A DNA stretch of 64,000 nt from Algimonas ampicilliniresistens (GTDB taxonomy: Bacteria; Pseudomonadota; Alphaproteobacteria; Caulobacterales; Maricaulaceae). The position numbers and the translations under genes were made by a program. The DNA lies in NCBI RefSeq assembly GCF_030159955.1, contig NZ_BSNK01000001.1, positions 434,001-498,000 on the forward strand. Reading direction: 5' to 3'. This document shows, one piece after another, positions 9,777 to 17,600 of the stretch (position 1 is the stretch's first letter; each line of letters starts with the position of its first letter). The notes below the pieces were generated by a model. It saw only the letters and a list, made by a program, of their open reading frames with translations, was not told the origin of the DNA and did not search any database.

Positions 9777-9829
9777 TCGCTGTTTAAGCGAGAGATCGGT
9801 GGGTGTTTTGTGCCCCATCTCTCGCTGGC

Positions 9830-10233
9830 TGCCGCCATGTCATCTGGGAGCGCCTCCAGCGCATTCTCAGCAGACTTATAGCGCTAACCTTAACGTCTAT
9901 AATGCGGCGGGGCAGCTCGCGCTCGTGGACAAGGCGCATCTGTGTAAGATGACGCTTTATGTGCGCGGCGCGGGGATGAGCCTCGCGCGGATCGAGGTCG
10001 ATCCGGTCGCGCTCACCTACACGCGGACCTATCTGCATCCAGATCAACTCGGCTCGGCCACAGCCGGCACGAGCCAGAGCGGCGCGGTCCTGTGGCGGGA
10101 GCAATATGCCCCCTATGGCGACAAGCTCACCGCCCCTGCCGCCAATGATGATCTCGGCAGCTTCACTGGTCACTATTATCAGATCAATCCTCGTTTATTC
10201 GCCTATTTCATGTCTTTAAGTCAGCTGGTTTGA
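9830..10233 (+). pseudogene. RHS core fragment, duplicate copy 3, with internal deletion
   Basis: The first about 65 bp match 7050-7118 of the RHS gene (Ala/Ser-rich insert). The sequence then jumps to match 7438-7725 (NVYNAAGQLALVDKAHLC ... FTGHY), so about 320 bp corresponding to 7119-7437 are missing. An in-frame TAG near the jump separates the two parts. After FTGHY the frame runs into unrelated sequence and stops at 10231-10233. It has no start and no export signal. Like copy 2 it breaks right after the FTGHY codons. Confidence 0.75.
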
Positions 10234-10766
10234 CCAAACCAATCCGCTCCCTCCCAACCCCACTTACTCTCACTGCGTTCGCTACAGACACGGGGAGGTG
10301 CATGGCCCTCGGCGTGGCGAGCAGGTGTGAGGGCTTGGATTTGCGTGCGGGGGACGTCCCGCGCCAGAGTGATCTGGCGGCGCTCGGTCAAACGGGAACC
10401 GCGCAAGACTAAGCGGGATGCGGGCGGGCTTATGCACCCGCACTGCGCCCTTTGATGTCTCGCCTCTGTGCGTTGTTGGTCGATGCGGACCCCGAGAGCC
10501 AAACATCCTGTTTCGCCACGTCTGGTGGATCAGGTTAGGCCGGGGACCCCGCAAAGATGGACCGCGCGCAGGGGCGGCGGGATCAGGCTGATCGCCTCGC
10601 GCGGGTGTCTTCCCGTCGTAAATAGGTGTGTCTTTTCCTCTATCCTTCGGCGGATAGAGACCCGCGCCCTGTGTCACTTTCCACAGAAAGTGCCGATCCG
10701 TCAGTTCCGCGATGGCTGACCGTACTTACGGGCCTGCCTGAGCGGCAGGGCTCCGCTCTCCACGCT
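10234..10766. other. GC-rich insert without a convincing gene
   Basis: About 530 bp between RHS fragment copy 3 and the truncated RHS/LysM gene. Several frames are open on both strands because of high GC, but none has a ribosome binding site or a recognisable product. Hairpins are visible: CTATCC-TTCGGC-GGATAG at 10640-10657, one around 10368-10386 (CGCCAGAGTGATCTGGCG), and one around 10420-10441 (GCGGGCGGGC...GCACCCGC). It might be a structured RNA, an old mobile element or intergenic sequence carried in with the neighbouring cassette. No known RNA family was recognised. Confidence 0.4.
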
Positions 10767-10818
10767 TCATCTCTCCAGCACTTCGACCACGACCGCCTAT
10801 GCTTGGTATGACGGCGCG

Positions 10819-13170
10819 GTGGCGTCTTCGGTGAGCTATGACAGCGACACGTCGGACGGCTCCAACGCGCTGCACACGACCACCTATACGCGCGATAGCT
10901 CGGGTGATCTGACCAGCAGTTACATCAATGATGGCCGTCCGCGCACGGTCACCTTCACGAATGATGTTTCGGGTCAGGTTATTGACCGGACGGAGGTCAG
11001 CCCGGCGGCCTATGAACCGCGCGAAATCCGCTACCGCTTTGGCGGGCGCGAGATGGGGATGACGGGCAATAATGGCGATGTCGCGCAGATGGATTATGCG
11101 CATGCGGCGGCGGACCGGACGATCACGCCGGACACGGGGGCGAATGGCGCGTTCCGGCACGGCTCGACGTCGGATGACCGGGTCGCTGACTTCAACAATA
11201 GTTTTGATCCGATCAATAGTTACGCGCAGGGCAGCCGGGCCGGGACCTATATGGCGCGCGGCGGGGAGACATTCTCGGCGCTGGCCGCGTCGCTCTATGG
11301 CGATAGTGCGCTGTGGTATAAGTTAGCGCAGGCGAACCCCGCTATCGCGTCCCCGGACGTCGCGCTGAGCGCGGGTCAGACCGTGCGCTTGCCCGCCAAT
11401 GTGATGCGCAGCAGCTTTAATGCGTCCATCTTTGCGCCTTATGATCCCGGCGAGGCGATCGGCGACCTCTCCCCCACCACGCCAGAGCAGCCCAAAGAGG
11501 GCGGACAGAACTGCGGCGTCGTGGGGCAGATCCTGCTGACGGTGGTCGCTGTCGCCGTGTCAGCGATTGTCGCGCCTTATCTGACGGCGGCACTAGGGAC
11601 TGTGGCGGGTGGAGCCGCAACCGGAGCTGTTGCCTCGACTGTCTCGCAGGGCGTCGGTGTCGCCACCGGTATCCAGGACAAGTTCAACTGGAAATCGGTC
11701 GGTCTGGCCGCGATCAGCGGAGGGCTCAGCCGAGGGGCCTCGGCGAAGTTCGGGGGCTCAACAAACTTTGGTCAGGATTTACTCCGGGGGAGCGGAGTTA
11801 ATGCGCTGACGCAGGGCCTCGGCGTGGCGACAGGTCTGCAAGAGAGCTTTAGCTGGTCTGGCGTCGCGGCGGCGGGCATTGGGTCTGGCGTCGGCGCGGC
11901 GGCTGGGCGTGAGCTTGGATCTGGATTCGGAAATGGGATCGGCCGCGATGTCGCGGTCGGCACCGCCTCCGCGCTGGCCAACGCGGCCACGCGCAGCGCG
12001 CTGGACGGCAGTAACTTCGGCGACAATATCGTCGCGGCGATACCAGATGTGATCGGCGGAGCTTTGGGTAATGCGGTGGGGAGTGCGGTCGGTAGCACCT
12101 TAGCGAGCCGAGCGGACAGGACTGCGGTGCTGGGATCGTCGGCGACAACAGCCCAATCCGGACTGGCCCAAAGCCATGCCCTGACGCAAGGCGTGACCTA
12201 TGCGCCGGACGAAGTGACGGTGACGGGCGTGCGGGTTTCCGGCGTGAGTCTGGAGCAGGCTCGAGCTTTCAATCTCGGTGCGCAGCGCGACGCTGAGGTC
12301 GCACAGATCGTTGCGGGCCGTCATGACGCCTTCTGGGCTAACCATCTCGGGGCCAATCGGCTGGCATCAGTTGCCGCCGTGAACCGGCATGCGGACTTTA
12401 ACGTGGCGTATGACTCATTGATCGGGGCGACGGCGGCGTCACGCTTTGGCGCGATTGGCTCCGCCGAAGTCGCGATCGGCCGCCACGCCAGAGCCATTGC
12501 GGAACCGCGACTGGCCCGGCTTGCCTATGAAGAAGTCGTTCGAGCCACACAAGACATCAACCGTCAGATAATGGTGGAGAATTATCATGGCTTGGCAACG
12601 CATATGGCGCAGGCTCAGCGTCCAATCGCGGAGGGCCTAAGCTACATTCCCGTCGTGGGAGGCGGGGCCGCCGCTGCCATGGCCTATCAAGATTATAAAA
12701 ATGGTGACAAAATTAGCGCTATTGCCAATGTAGCTGGAGTTATTCCGGGTGTAAAATTGGTTGGCCTTGGGAGCAAGTTCGGTGCGCGTAGTACGAGATT
12801 GGTCGCCAATACAGTCGAGAACCGCTCGGCGCTCCGATCGATTCATGCGCAGGCCAATACTGTGCTCACAGCTGCTAAGTCGGGGCACAAACGTTTTGGG
12901 GATCACGTTCATCACGTGCTACCGATCAAAGGCGTCGGGTCTCGCATCGATAAGCTGCGTGTGAGAGTGGCACAGAGAGTTTTGATCAAGAACGGTATCA
13001 ATCCTGGCGTTGATATTGACAATCTCGTATTTGCGGCGCGAGGACGAGGTGTGCACGGGAAAGTTCCTCAGAGGGAACTGACGGAAGAAATCTTTAAAGC
13101 GCGAGATCGCGGTGCTGGCAAGCTTCGAGAGATTCTCAGAGACCATAGAATAATTGCGAGAGAAAAGTGA
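10819..13170 (+). CDS. 5'-truncated RHS/LysM protein with HNH/AHH-like nuclease tip
   Basis: The listed start is a GTG, but the same frame is open from 10720 and reads RHS-like sequence (LSSTSTTTAYAWYDGA) upstream of it, so the true 5' end is missing. Order: remains of YD repeats (to about residue 60), YRFGGREMG core motif, a LysM-like module (TYMARGGETFSALAASLYGD ... LSAGQTVRLP, about 140-190), a Gly/Ala-rich region of about 230 aa that could insert into or lie against a membrane, and a tip. The tip (DHVHHVLPIKG ... INPGVDIDNLVFA ... GVHG) matches HNH/AHH-type nuclease toxins with paired His and the NLV strand. There is no signal peptide, so delivery by this copy is doubtful. The stop overlaps the ankyrin gene as GTGA. 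Confidence 0.7.
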   Translation: MASSVSYDSDTSDGSNALHTTTYTRDSSGDLTSSYINDGRPRTVTFTNDVSGQVIDRTEVSPAAYEPREIRYRFGGREMGMTGNNGDVAQMDYAHAAADRTITPDTGANGAFRHGSTSDDRVADFNNSFDPINSYAQGSRAGTYMARGGETFSALAASLYGDSALWYKLAQANPAIASPDVALSAGQTVRLPANVMRSSFNASIFAPYDPGEAIGDLSPTTPEQPKEGGQNCGVVGQILLTVVAVAVSAIVAPYLTAALGTVAGGAATGAVASTVSQGVGVATGIQDKFNWKSVGLAAISGGLSRGASAKFGGSTNFGQDLLRGSGVNALTQGLGVATGLQESFSWSGVAAAGIGSGVGAAAGRELGSGFGNGIGRDVAVGTASALANAATRSALDGSNFGDNIVAAIPDVIGGALGNAVGSAVGSTLASRADRTAVLGSSATTAQSGLAQSHALTQGVTYAPDEVTVTGVRVSGVSLEQARAFNLGAQRDAEVAQIVAGRHDAFWANHLGANRLASVAAVNRHADFNVAYDSLIGATAASRFGAIGSAEVAIGRHARAIAEPRLARLAYEEVVRATQDINRQIMVENYHGLATHMAQAQRPIAEGLSYIPVVGGGAAAAMAYQDYKNGDKISAIANVAGVIPGVKLVGLGSKFGARSTRLVANTVENRSALRSIHAQANTVLTAAKSGHKRFGDHVHHVLPIKGVGSRIDKLRVRVAQRVLIKNGINPGVDIDNLVFAARGRGVHGKVPQRELTEEIFKARDRGAGKLREILRDHRIIAREK

Positions 13171-13802
13171 CTGTCATATTGCGTTCTAAAATAAAGCGGC
13201 GTTTTAGCGAGGCTATCGAGGACTGTAACGTTGCAGTAGTGTCGCAACTTCTTAAAGAATATCCTTGGCTGCAATCAACAAAGCATTCTTTAGGTGGTGA
13301 CGCCTTATACTACGCTGTTCTCAGAAATAAGGGGCAACCATTAGATTTGATTGTGTCTTTGCTCGAAAATTATGGGTTTGACGTAAATACTCCTACCAAA
13401 GTTTACGGTGATGCGGCCATCGCAGCCGCAGCACGTGAAGGTGATGCTCGGATTGTCCGCTATCTTCTCTCGAAGGGCGCAAAACTTGACACGTCAGCCT
13501 CGATTCGAAACCCAATGTTCGCGGCAATCAATGGGAAAGCACAAGATGTTATGCAGATCTTAATCGACGCTGGTATCGACCTTTCAGTTAAATATTATAC
13601 GGATACGATGAACGGTTTGGATGCGGCAGCATTTGCAGCCTGGAATATGGACGAGGCGGGTCTCGACCTTTTGGCCAAACATCTCGGCAAAGGCGATCCA
13701 ATCGCAGTTCAGGCCATCAAGGTTAAGGCGCATGCTGACGCAGCGTCGCAAATCTTGCTCGCCGGACCTTCTGATGACGAGCTAGATGAGTTTGAGGGTT
13801 AA
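13167..13802 (+). CDS. ankyrin-repeat protein, probable immunity protein
   Basis: 211 aa starting with GTG that overlaps the preceding stop, so it is translationally coupled to the nuclease-tip gene. Three to four ankyrin-like repeats are visible (GDAAIAAAAREGDARIVRYLLSKGAKL; NPMFAAINGKAQDVMQILIDAGIDL). It has no signal peptide. Ankyrin proteins are a known immunity class in polymorphic-toxin loci, and the location fits exactly. The direct partner would be the HNH/AHH-like tip. The function is inferred. Confidence 0.7.
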   Translation: MTVILRSKIKRRFSEAIEDCNVAVVSQLLKEYPWLQSTKHSLGGDALYYAVLRNKGQPLDLIVSLLENYGFDVNTPTKVYGDAAIAAAAREGDARIVRYLLSKGAKLDTSASIRNPMFAAINGKAQDVMQILIDAGIDLSVKYYTDTMNGLDAAAFAAWNMDEAGLDLLAKHLGKGDPIAVQAIKVKAHADAASQILLAGPSDDELDEFEG

Positions 13803-13869
13803 CATCGGACTGACAACACGCGCAAAGTAACGAGAAAAACCATCTGATCTATTACAGGTTGGCTTCTAA

Positions 13870-13903
13870 CGCAGGGCAGTCGGGCGGGGACCTATATGGC
13901 GCT
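13870..13903 (+). repeat. 34-bp relic of the LysM-region coding sequence
   Basis: CGCAGGGCAGTCGGGCGGGG and the following ACCTATATGGCGC match 11225-11258 of the truncated RHS/LysM gene with very few changes (there encoding QGSRAGTYMARG). Here it lies in a non-coding stretch, out of any gene. It suggests that another copy of the RHS/LysM gene once ended, or recombined, downstream of the ankyrin gene. Confidence 0.6.
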
Positions 13904-14071
13904 TGGCCGCATTTCAGCCCATGCGCCATATGGTTGGAAGTTTTGTCTGGCACCATCCATTTTTCTGTCTGGCCCTACTGCAACCTCGTTCCAGACCATA
14001 GGCTCCAACTAGGATGTTAGTCTGCGCGATTGATCAATCGTCAGGCTACGGTTCTTTATAGGGAGTTTGCG

Positions 14072-16615
14072 ATGAGATTGTTATTTAAATTAATAGCAGG
14101 GTTGATTGTTTCGGGCGGCACGGCCGCACAGGCCTATGCGGATACGATCTTCTCCGATGATTTCGAAACCGGGACGGTAAGCGCCTGGACGACGACCGGG
14201 ACTGTCGGGGCATCAACAAGCAAGGCGATCGGAACTTACTCCATGCGTTTGCGCGGCACCGCGTCAGGGACCATAAATCTTTCGAGTGTGGGGTATTCGA
14301 ACGTCTCCATTTCCATGAGCCTTGCGGCGACATCACTTGAGAATAATGATGACTGTTATGCCGAATTTTCAACCGATGGCGGCAGTAATTGGTCGATCGT
14401 GACGCAAGTCAGCAATGGTCAGGATAATGGCACATTTTATTCTGGATCGGCGTCTCCGGCGAGTGCGGAGGATAATGCAAATCTGGTCGCACGGTTCCGA
14501 GGAACCGGCGGTACGACCGGCGACTATTGTTATGGGGACAATGTGCTGCTGAGTGGAGATTTGGGCGGGATCAATCCCGCGCCGGAGATTGATGCGCCCG
14601 TTAGTCTGGCGTTTGGTAATGTACAAACCGGGACGACCGATAATTCCGTCCTGACAGTCAGCAATAGCGGTGACGCCAACCTCTCGATCGGGTCGATTTC
14701 CGGACTGGCTACGCCGTTCACGATCACGAGTGATAGCTGTTCGAACCAGACTGTTTCGCCATTGGCGAGCTGCGCTATTGGCGTGTCCTTCTCTCCGACC
14801 TCTGAAATTTTCTATTCGGATAGCCTATCTATCCTGTCGAATGATGCGGACGAAAATCCCTTGGTGGTGAATGTCTCGGGAACAGGATCTTCAACTGGTG
14901 GCGGCCCCGTCGATAATTACGATCCGCTGTCGGGCAGCGGCAATGTGGCTCGATCCGAACTGGGATATTCAGTCCTCATGAATGGCACTGATCCCGGGCA
15001 GCTCGTCAACATGTCCGCCTTCGCGCTTCCCGTTGAGGCCGCCCAGCCGTCCCATAATTTCGAAGGCCGGCTTGTTTTGCAGGGCGAAGCCACAGGCGGA
15101 GGATTTGACGAGCAAAAGGATACATTCCGATATACTGGAAATTCGGACACGACCCGCAAGCATTTGCCGGAATTCGATTTCGATTTCGTCCAGACCGGAA
15201 CGCATATTTTTCCCGTCGAACGCGGAGCGATTGCTTCGTCGCACCCTGAGTGGGAATATATTTTCTCCCCCGGTCGGGTCTGGCAGGAAAACAATGACTT
15301 CGGATATAGCCGCGTTTCAATTCCCTTTGCCCTGATGCAGAAAAACGCAAATTGCGTGCATAATGGCGCGATGAGCTTTCTCTTCAAGGATGATGGCTCC
15401 GTCTCCAAAGTGTCTTACCAGATAAGCGCCGAGACTTGTCTCTACTTCAAGGTGGATATGTGGGGGTTGCTTGATGCGACTTACACACCAGCATCCGTAT
15501 CGAACGCGACCGCTCTGAAAGCCGACTATCAGGCCGAGGTTGCCAATCGGATGCCTCGCAAGCCGTTCAGTGATCTGGCCAGCGATTACCCTGGTGTCGA
15601 TCTGTCCGCTTTCTCAGCGCCCAACAGCACGGATCCCACTCATGTGACACTATATGGGTTTGTCATAAATGGGACGCATTACTCTGGCGGTTGCGAGACT
15701 CGGAATGGCCCCTATCCGTTCTGCGAGGCGATGGTTGTTCCATCATATTCTGCAGCGAAAAGCACTTTTGGGGGCGTCGCGTCCATGCGCTTGGAGCAGA
15801 AATATCCCGGCACATTCAGTACGGTGATCAGTAATTATGTGCCGGCTTGTGCCGCAGACGGAAACTGGAGTGACGTGACCGTTCATAACGCCCTCGACAT
15901 GGCGACTGGCAATTACGGCTCCGGTCTGTACCTGTCGGACGAGGGCCGGTCACATACGAATGGCCTGTTCCTCTCGGAAGATCATGCCAGCAAGATCAAC
16001 TATAGCTGCACGCAATATTCGCGAAAATCAGCTCCCGGAACGAAATGGGTTTATCATACGTCTGACACCTATATTTTGGGGCGGACACTGAACGAATATC
16101 TGAAAGCTACGGAAGGTTCTACCAAGGACATATTTGCCGACACAATCGTCGAAGAGCTTTGGAAGCCGATCAATTTGAGCCCGACGGCGCAATTTACACG
16201 GCGGACCTATGACTCAGTGGCGCAGCCTTTCACGGGCTGGGGACTGATGTGGATGGCGGATGATGTCGCCAAGATCACGAATTTCCTAAATGTCGATGAT
16301 GGCCAGATTGGAGGTCAGGCGATGCTTGATCCGACACAACTCAGCGCCGCCATGCAGAAGGATATCAATGATCGAGGCTTGGACATTCCGATTGCTGATC
16401 CGTTCAAATATAATAACGGCATGTGGGCCCATGAAGTGAGTTCATCACTGGGTTGTGCGAACAATACCTGGATTCCTTTCATGTCGGGCTATGGTGGGAT
16501 CACAATCGTCATGATGCCGAATGACACGACCTATTATATGTTCAGTGATGACGACACTTACTTCTGGCTGGACGCTGCCATAGAGTCGAATTCCATATCG
16601 AATGCGTGTCAGTAA
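14072..16615 (+). CDS. secreted serine hydrolase (beta-lactamase fold) with HYDIN-like domain
   Basis: The ATG at 14072 follows a good ribosome binding site (AGGGAG) and starts a signal peptide (MRLLFKLIAGLIVSGG ... AYA); the TTG at 14030 is less likely. Residues about 25-165 form a beta-rich module, and about 170-275 a HYDIN/ASPM-type 'choice-of-anchor D' Ig-like domain (ISFGNVQ-like start, SCSNQTVSPLASCAIGVSF). The C-terminal about 560 aa look like a beta-lactamase-type serine hydrolase: SxxK as Ser560-Ala-Ala-Lys563, a Tyr-containing second motif near KWVYHTSDTYILGRTL, and a late SGYGGI in place of HxGG. The substrate is unknown; an extracellular amide or ester is likely. It stands alone and ends at a strong hairpin. 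Confidence 0.65.
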   Translation: MRLLFKLIAGLIVSGGTAAQAYADTIFSDDFETGTVSAWTTTGTVGASTSKAIGTYSMRLRGTASGTINLSSVGYSNVSISMSLAATSLENNDDCYAEFSTDGGSNWSIVTQVSNGQDNGTFYSGSASPASAEDNANLVARFRGTGGTTGDYCYGDNVLLSGDLGGINPAPEIDAPVSLAFGNVQTGTTDNSVLTVSNSGDANLSIGSISGLATPFTITSDSCSNQTVSPLASCAIGVSFSPTSEIFYSDSLSILSNDADENPLVVNVSGTGSSTGGGPVDNYDPLSGSGNVARSELGYSVLMNGTDPGQLVNMSAFALPVEAAQPSHNFEGRLVLQGEATGGGFDEQKDTFRYTGNSDTTRKHLPEFDFDFVQTGTHIFPVERGAIASSHPEWEYIFSPGRVWQENNDFGYSRVSIPFALMQKNANCVHNGAMSFLFKDDGSVSKVSYQISAETCLYFKVDMWGLLDATYTPASVSNATALKADYQAEVANRMPRKPFSDLASDYPGVDLSAFSAPNSTDPTHVTLYGFVINGTHYSGGCETRNGPYPFCEAMVVPSYSAAKSTFGGVASMRLEQKYPGTFSTVISNYVPACAADGNWSDVTVHNALDMATGNYGSGLYLSDEGRSHTNGLFLSEDHASKINYSCTQYSRKSAPGTKWVYHTSDTYILGRTLNEYLKATEGSTKDIFADTIVEELWKPINLSPTAQFTRRTYDSVAQPFTGWGLMWMADDVAKITNFLNVDDGQIGGQAMLDPTQLSAAMQKDINDRGLDIPIADPFKYNNGMWAHEVSSSLGCANNTWIPFMSGYGGITIVMMPNDTTYYMFSDDDTYFWLDAAIESNSISNACQ

Positions 16616-16622
16616 TGGGCGA

Positions 16623-16654
16623 GGGTCTCCTGACGCGGCATTGTCAGGGGACCC
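16623..16654 (+). terminator. hairpin after the serine hydrolase
   Basis: GGGTCTCCTGAC, an 8-base loop, then GTCAGGGGACCC forms a 12-bp stem with one mismatch 7 bp past the stop, followed by TTCGTTT. Its right arm overlaps the IS6-like end described next, so it may be a by-product of that insertion, but it should still end transcription. Confidence 0.55.
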
Positions 16655-16704
16655 TTCGTTTGAAGCGATGTAATAGGGTCAGTACATGACCAATTTTCCG
16701 CTCT
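16637..16704 (+). mobile_element. IS6-like left-end remnant A
   Basis: GGCATTGTCAGG followed by TTTGAAGCGATGTAATAGGG, then TCAGTAC and ATGACC, matches the sequence at 48637-48690, where it leads into an IS6-type transposase start. Here the ATG at 16686 reads MTNFPLCYSERS and soon stops. About 50 bp are shared between the two sites. No other end was found. Confidence 0.45.
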
Positions 16705-17490
16705 GCTACTCAGAGCGGAGCGCCTATCTCGGCTTCCAATAGCGTATCACGCCTGCCAACCAAGCGGGCTTGGAGCTATGCTAGAGATGGGACTCGATAT
16801 CTTGCGAGAGTAGGGCGAAGCTCGCGTCTCTCGTGAACTTGGACTGGTCTCATATTTCTCTAACCTGCGAAACTTCGCGTTATTAAGAGAGATGTGGGGC
16901 CCGCTGTAAGCCTGAGAGAGGGCTGGTCATGTTCGCGCGTCCGTCCCGCTCGTTGAGGGGCCCGGTGACGCCCAGTTCTACGAGGCTCTGAAGCGACGTC
17001 TTGCACTACATGATCGTTCGGGTGACATGGACCCGTTATTCCCGTTGGAAGTAAGACGAGTTACTGCCCATGGGTTAAGCTGATCAGGTCATTTGTTATC
17101 GACCGGTCTGAGCCTCCGATGAGTTTCCTAGTTATAGCCGACGGTGATGACTCCAGCGACGTGAGTTAGGTTCTAAGCGAGGAGTTGGGTTCGGTTTGGC
17201 TGCTGTGCGTCCCGAGATAGTGAGGGCGGCAACTTGCTGGAGTAACATGCGTTCGACACAGGAAAGGCACCGCGAACGTGCCAGGGCTCGGCGCAAGGCA
17301 ATGCCATGCTTGCGACCAACTGGTGACTGCATCGATTGTTCTTTACCCTGACTTGGTAAAAAATCTTGCGTCGTCCGATTAAGCTGACAACGCCTCATTT
17401 TTCGACTGCACTAAGACCGTGATTTCCTGTGGTAGCTCCCACCGAGGGCTTCATCCGAAACTTCCGTTCCTACAGTAATGTAGCCAAATC
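16705..17490. other. non-coding gap, no gene recognised
   Basis: About 790 bp between the IS6-like end and the regulatory region of the first TonB receptor. Short frames exist on both strands (for example 17132-17398 minus), but none has a ribosome binding site, sensible composition or recognisable motifs. Composition is mixed and looks like decayed sequence. Confidence 0.5.
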
Positions 17491-17496
17491 ATCAAA

Positions 17497-17511
17497 ATTG
17501 GTATTACCAAT
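17497..17511. promoter_or_regulatory. FadR/PdhR-type operator upstream of TonB receptor 1
   Basis: Perfect palindrome ATTGGT-ATT-ACCAAT, 90 bp before the receptor ATG. This is the canonical ATTGGT-N3-ACCAAT site of the FadR subfamily of GntR regulators. Two such regulators are encoded in this locus (20997 and 27735). Binding of one or both is inferred; the inducer may be an alginate breakdown product. Confidence 0.75.
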
Positions 17512-17600
17512 AATTCCACAGTGGTTCAAAAATTGACTTGACTACTTTTGTCATTTCGGTTCTGTCTGTTGGTAACAAAAAGTATCAAAGGGGAAATCTG

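Noticed and set aside
10282-10677. Minus-strand frame of 131 codons in the GC-rich block
   Set aside because: Pro/Arg-rich composition typical of chance frames in GC-rich DNA, with no recognisable motif and several competing frames on the other strand.
17132-17398. Minus-strand frame of 88 codons before TonB receptor 1
   Set aside because: Basic, low-complexity-like translation without motif or ribosome binding site in a gap that looks decayed.
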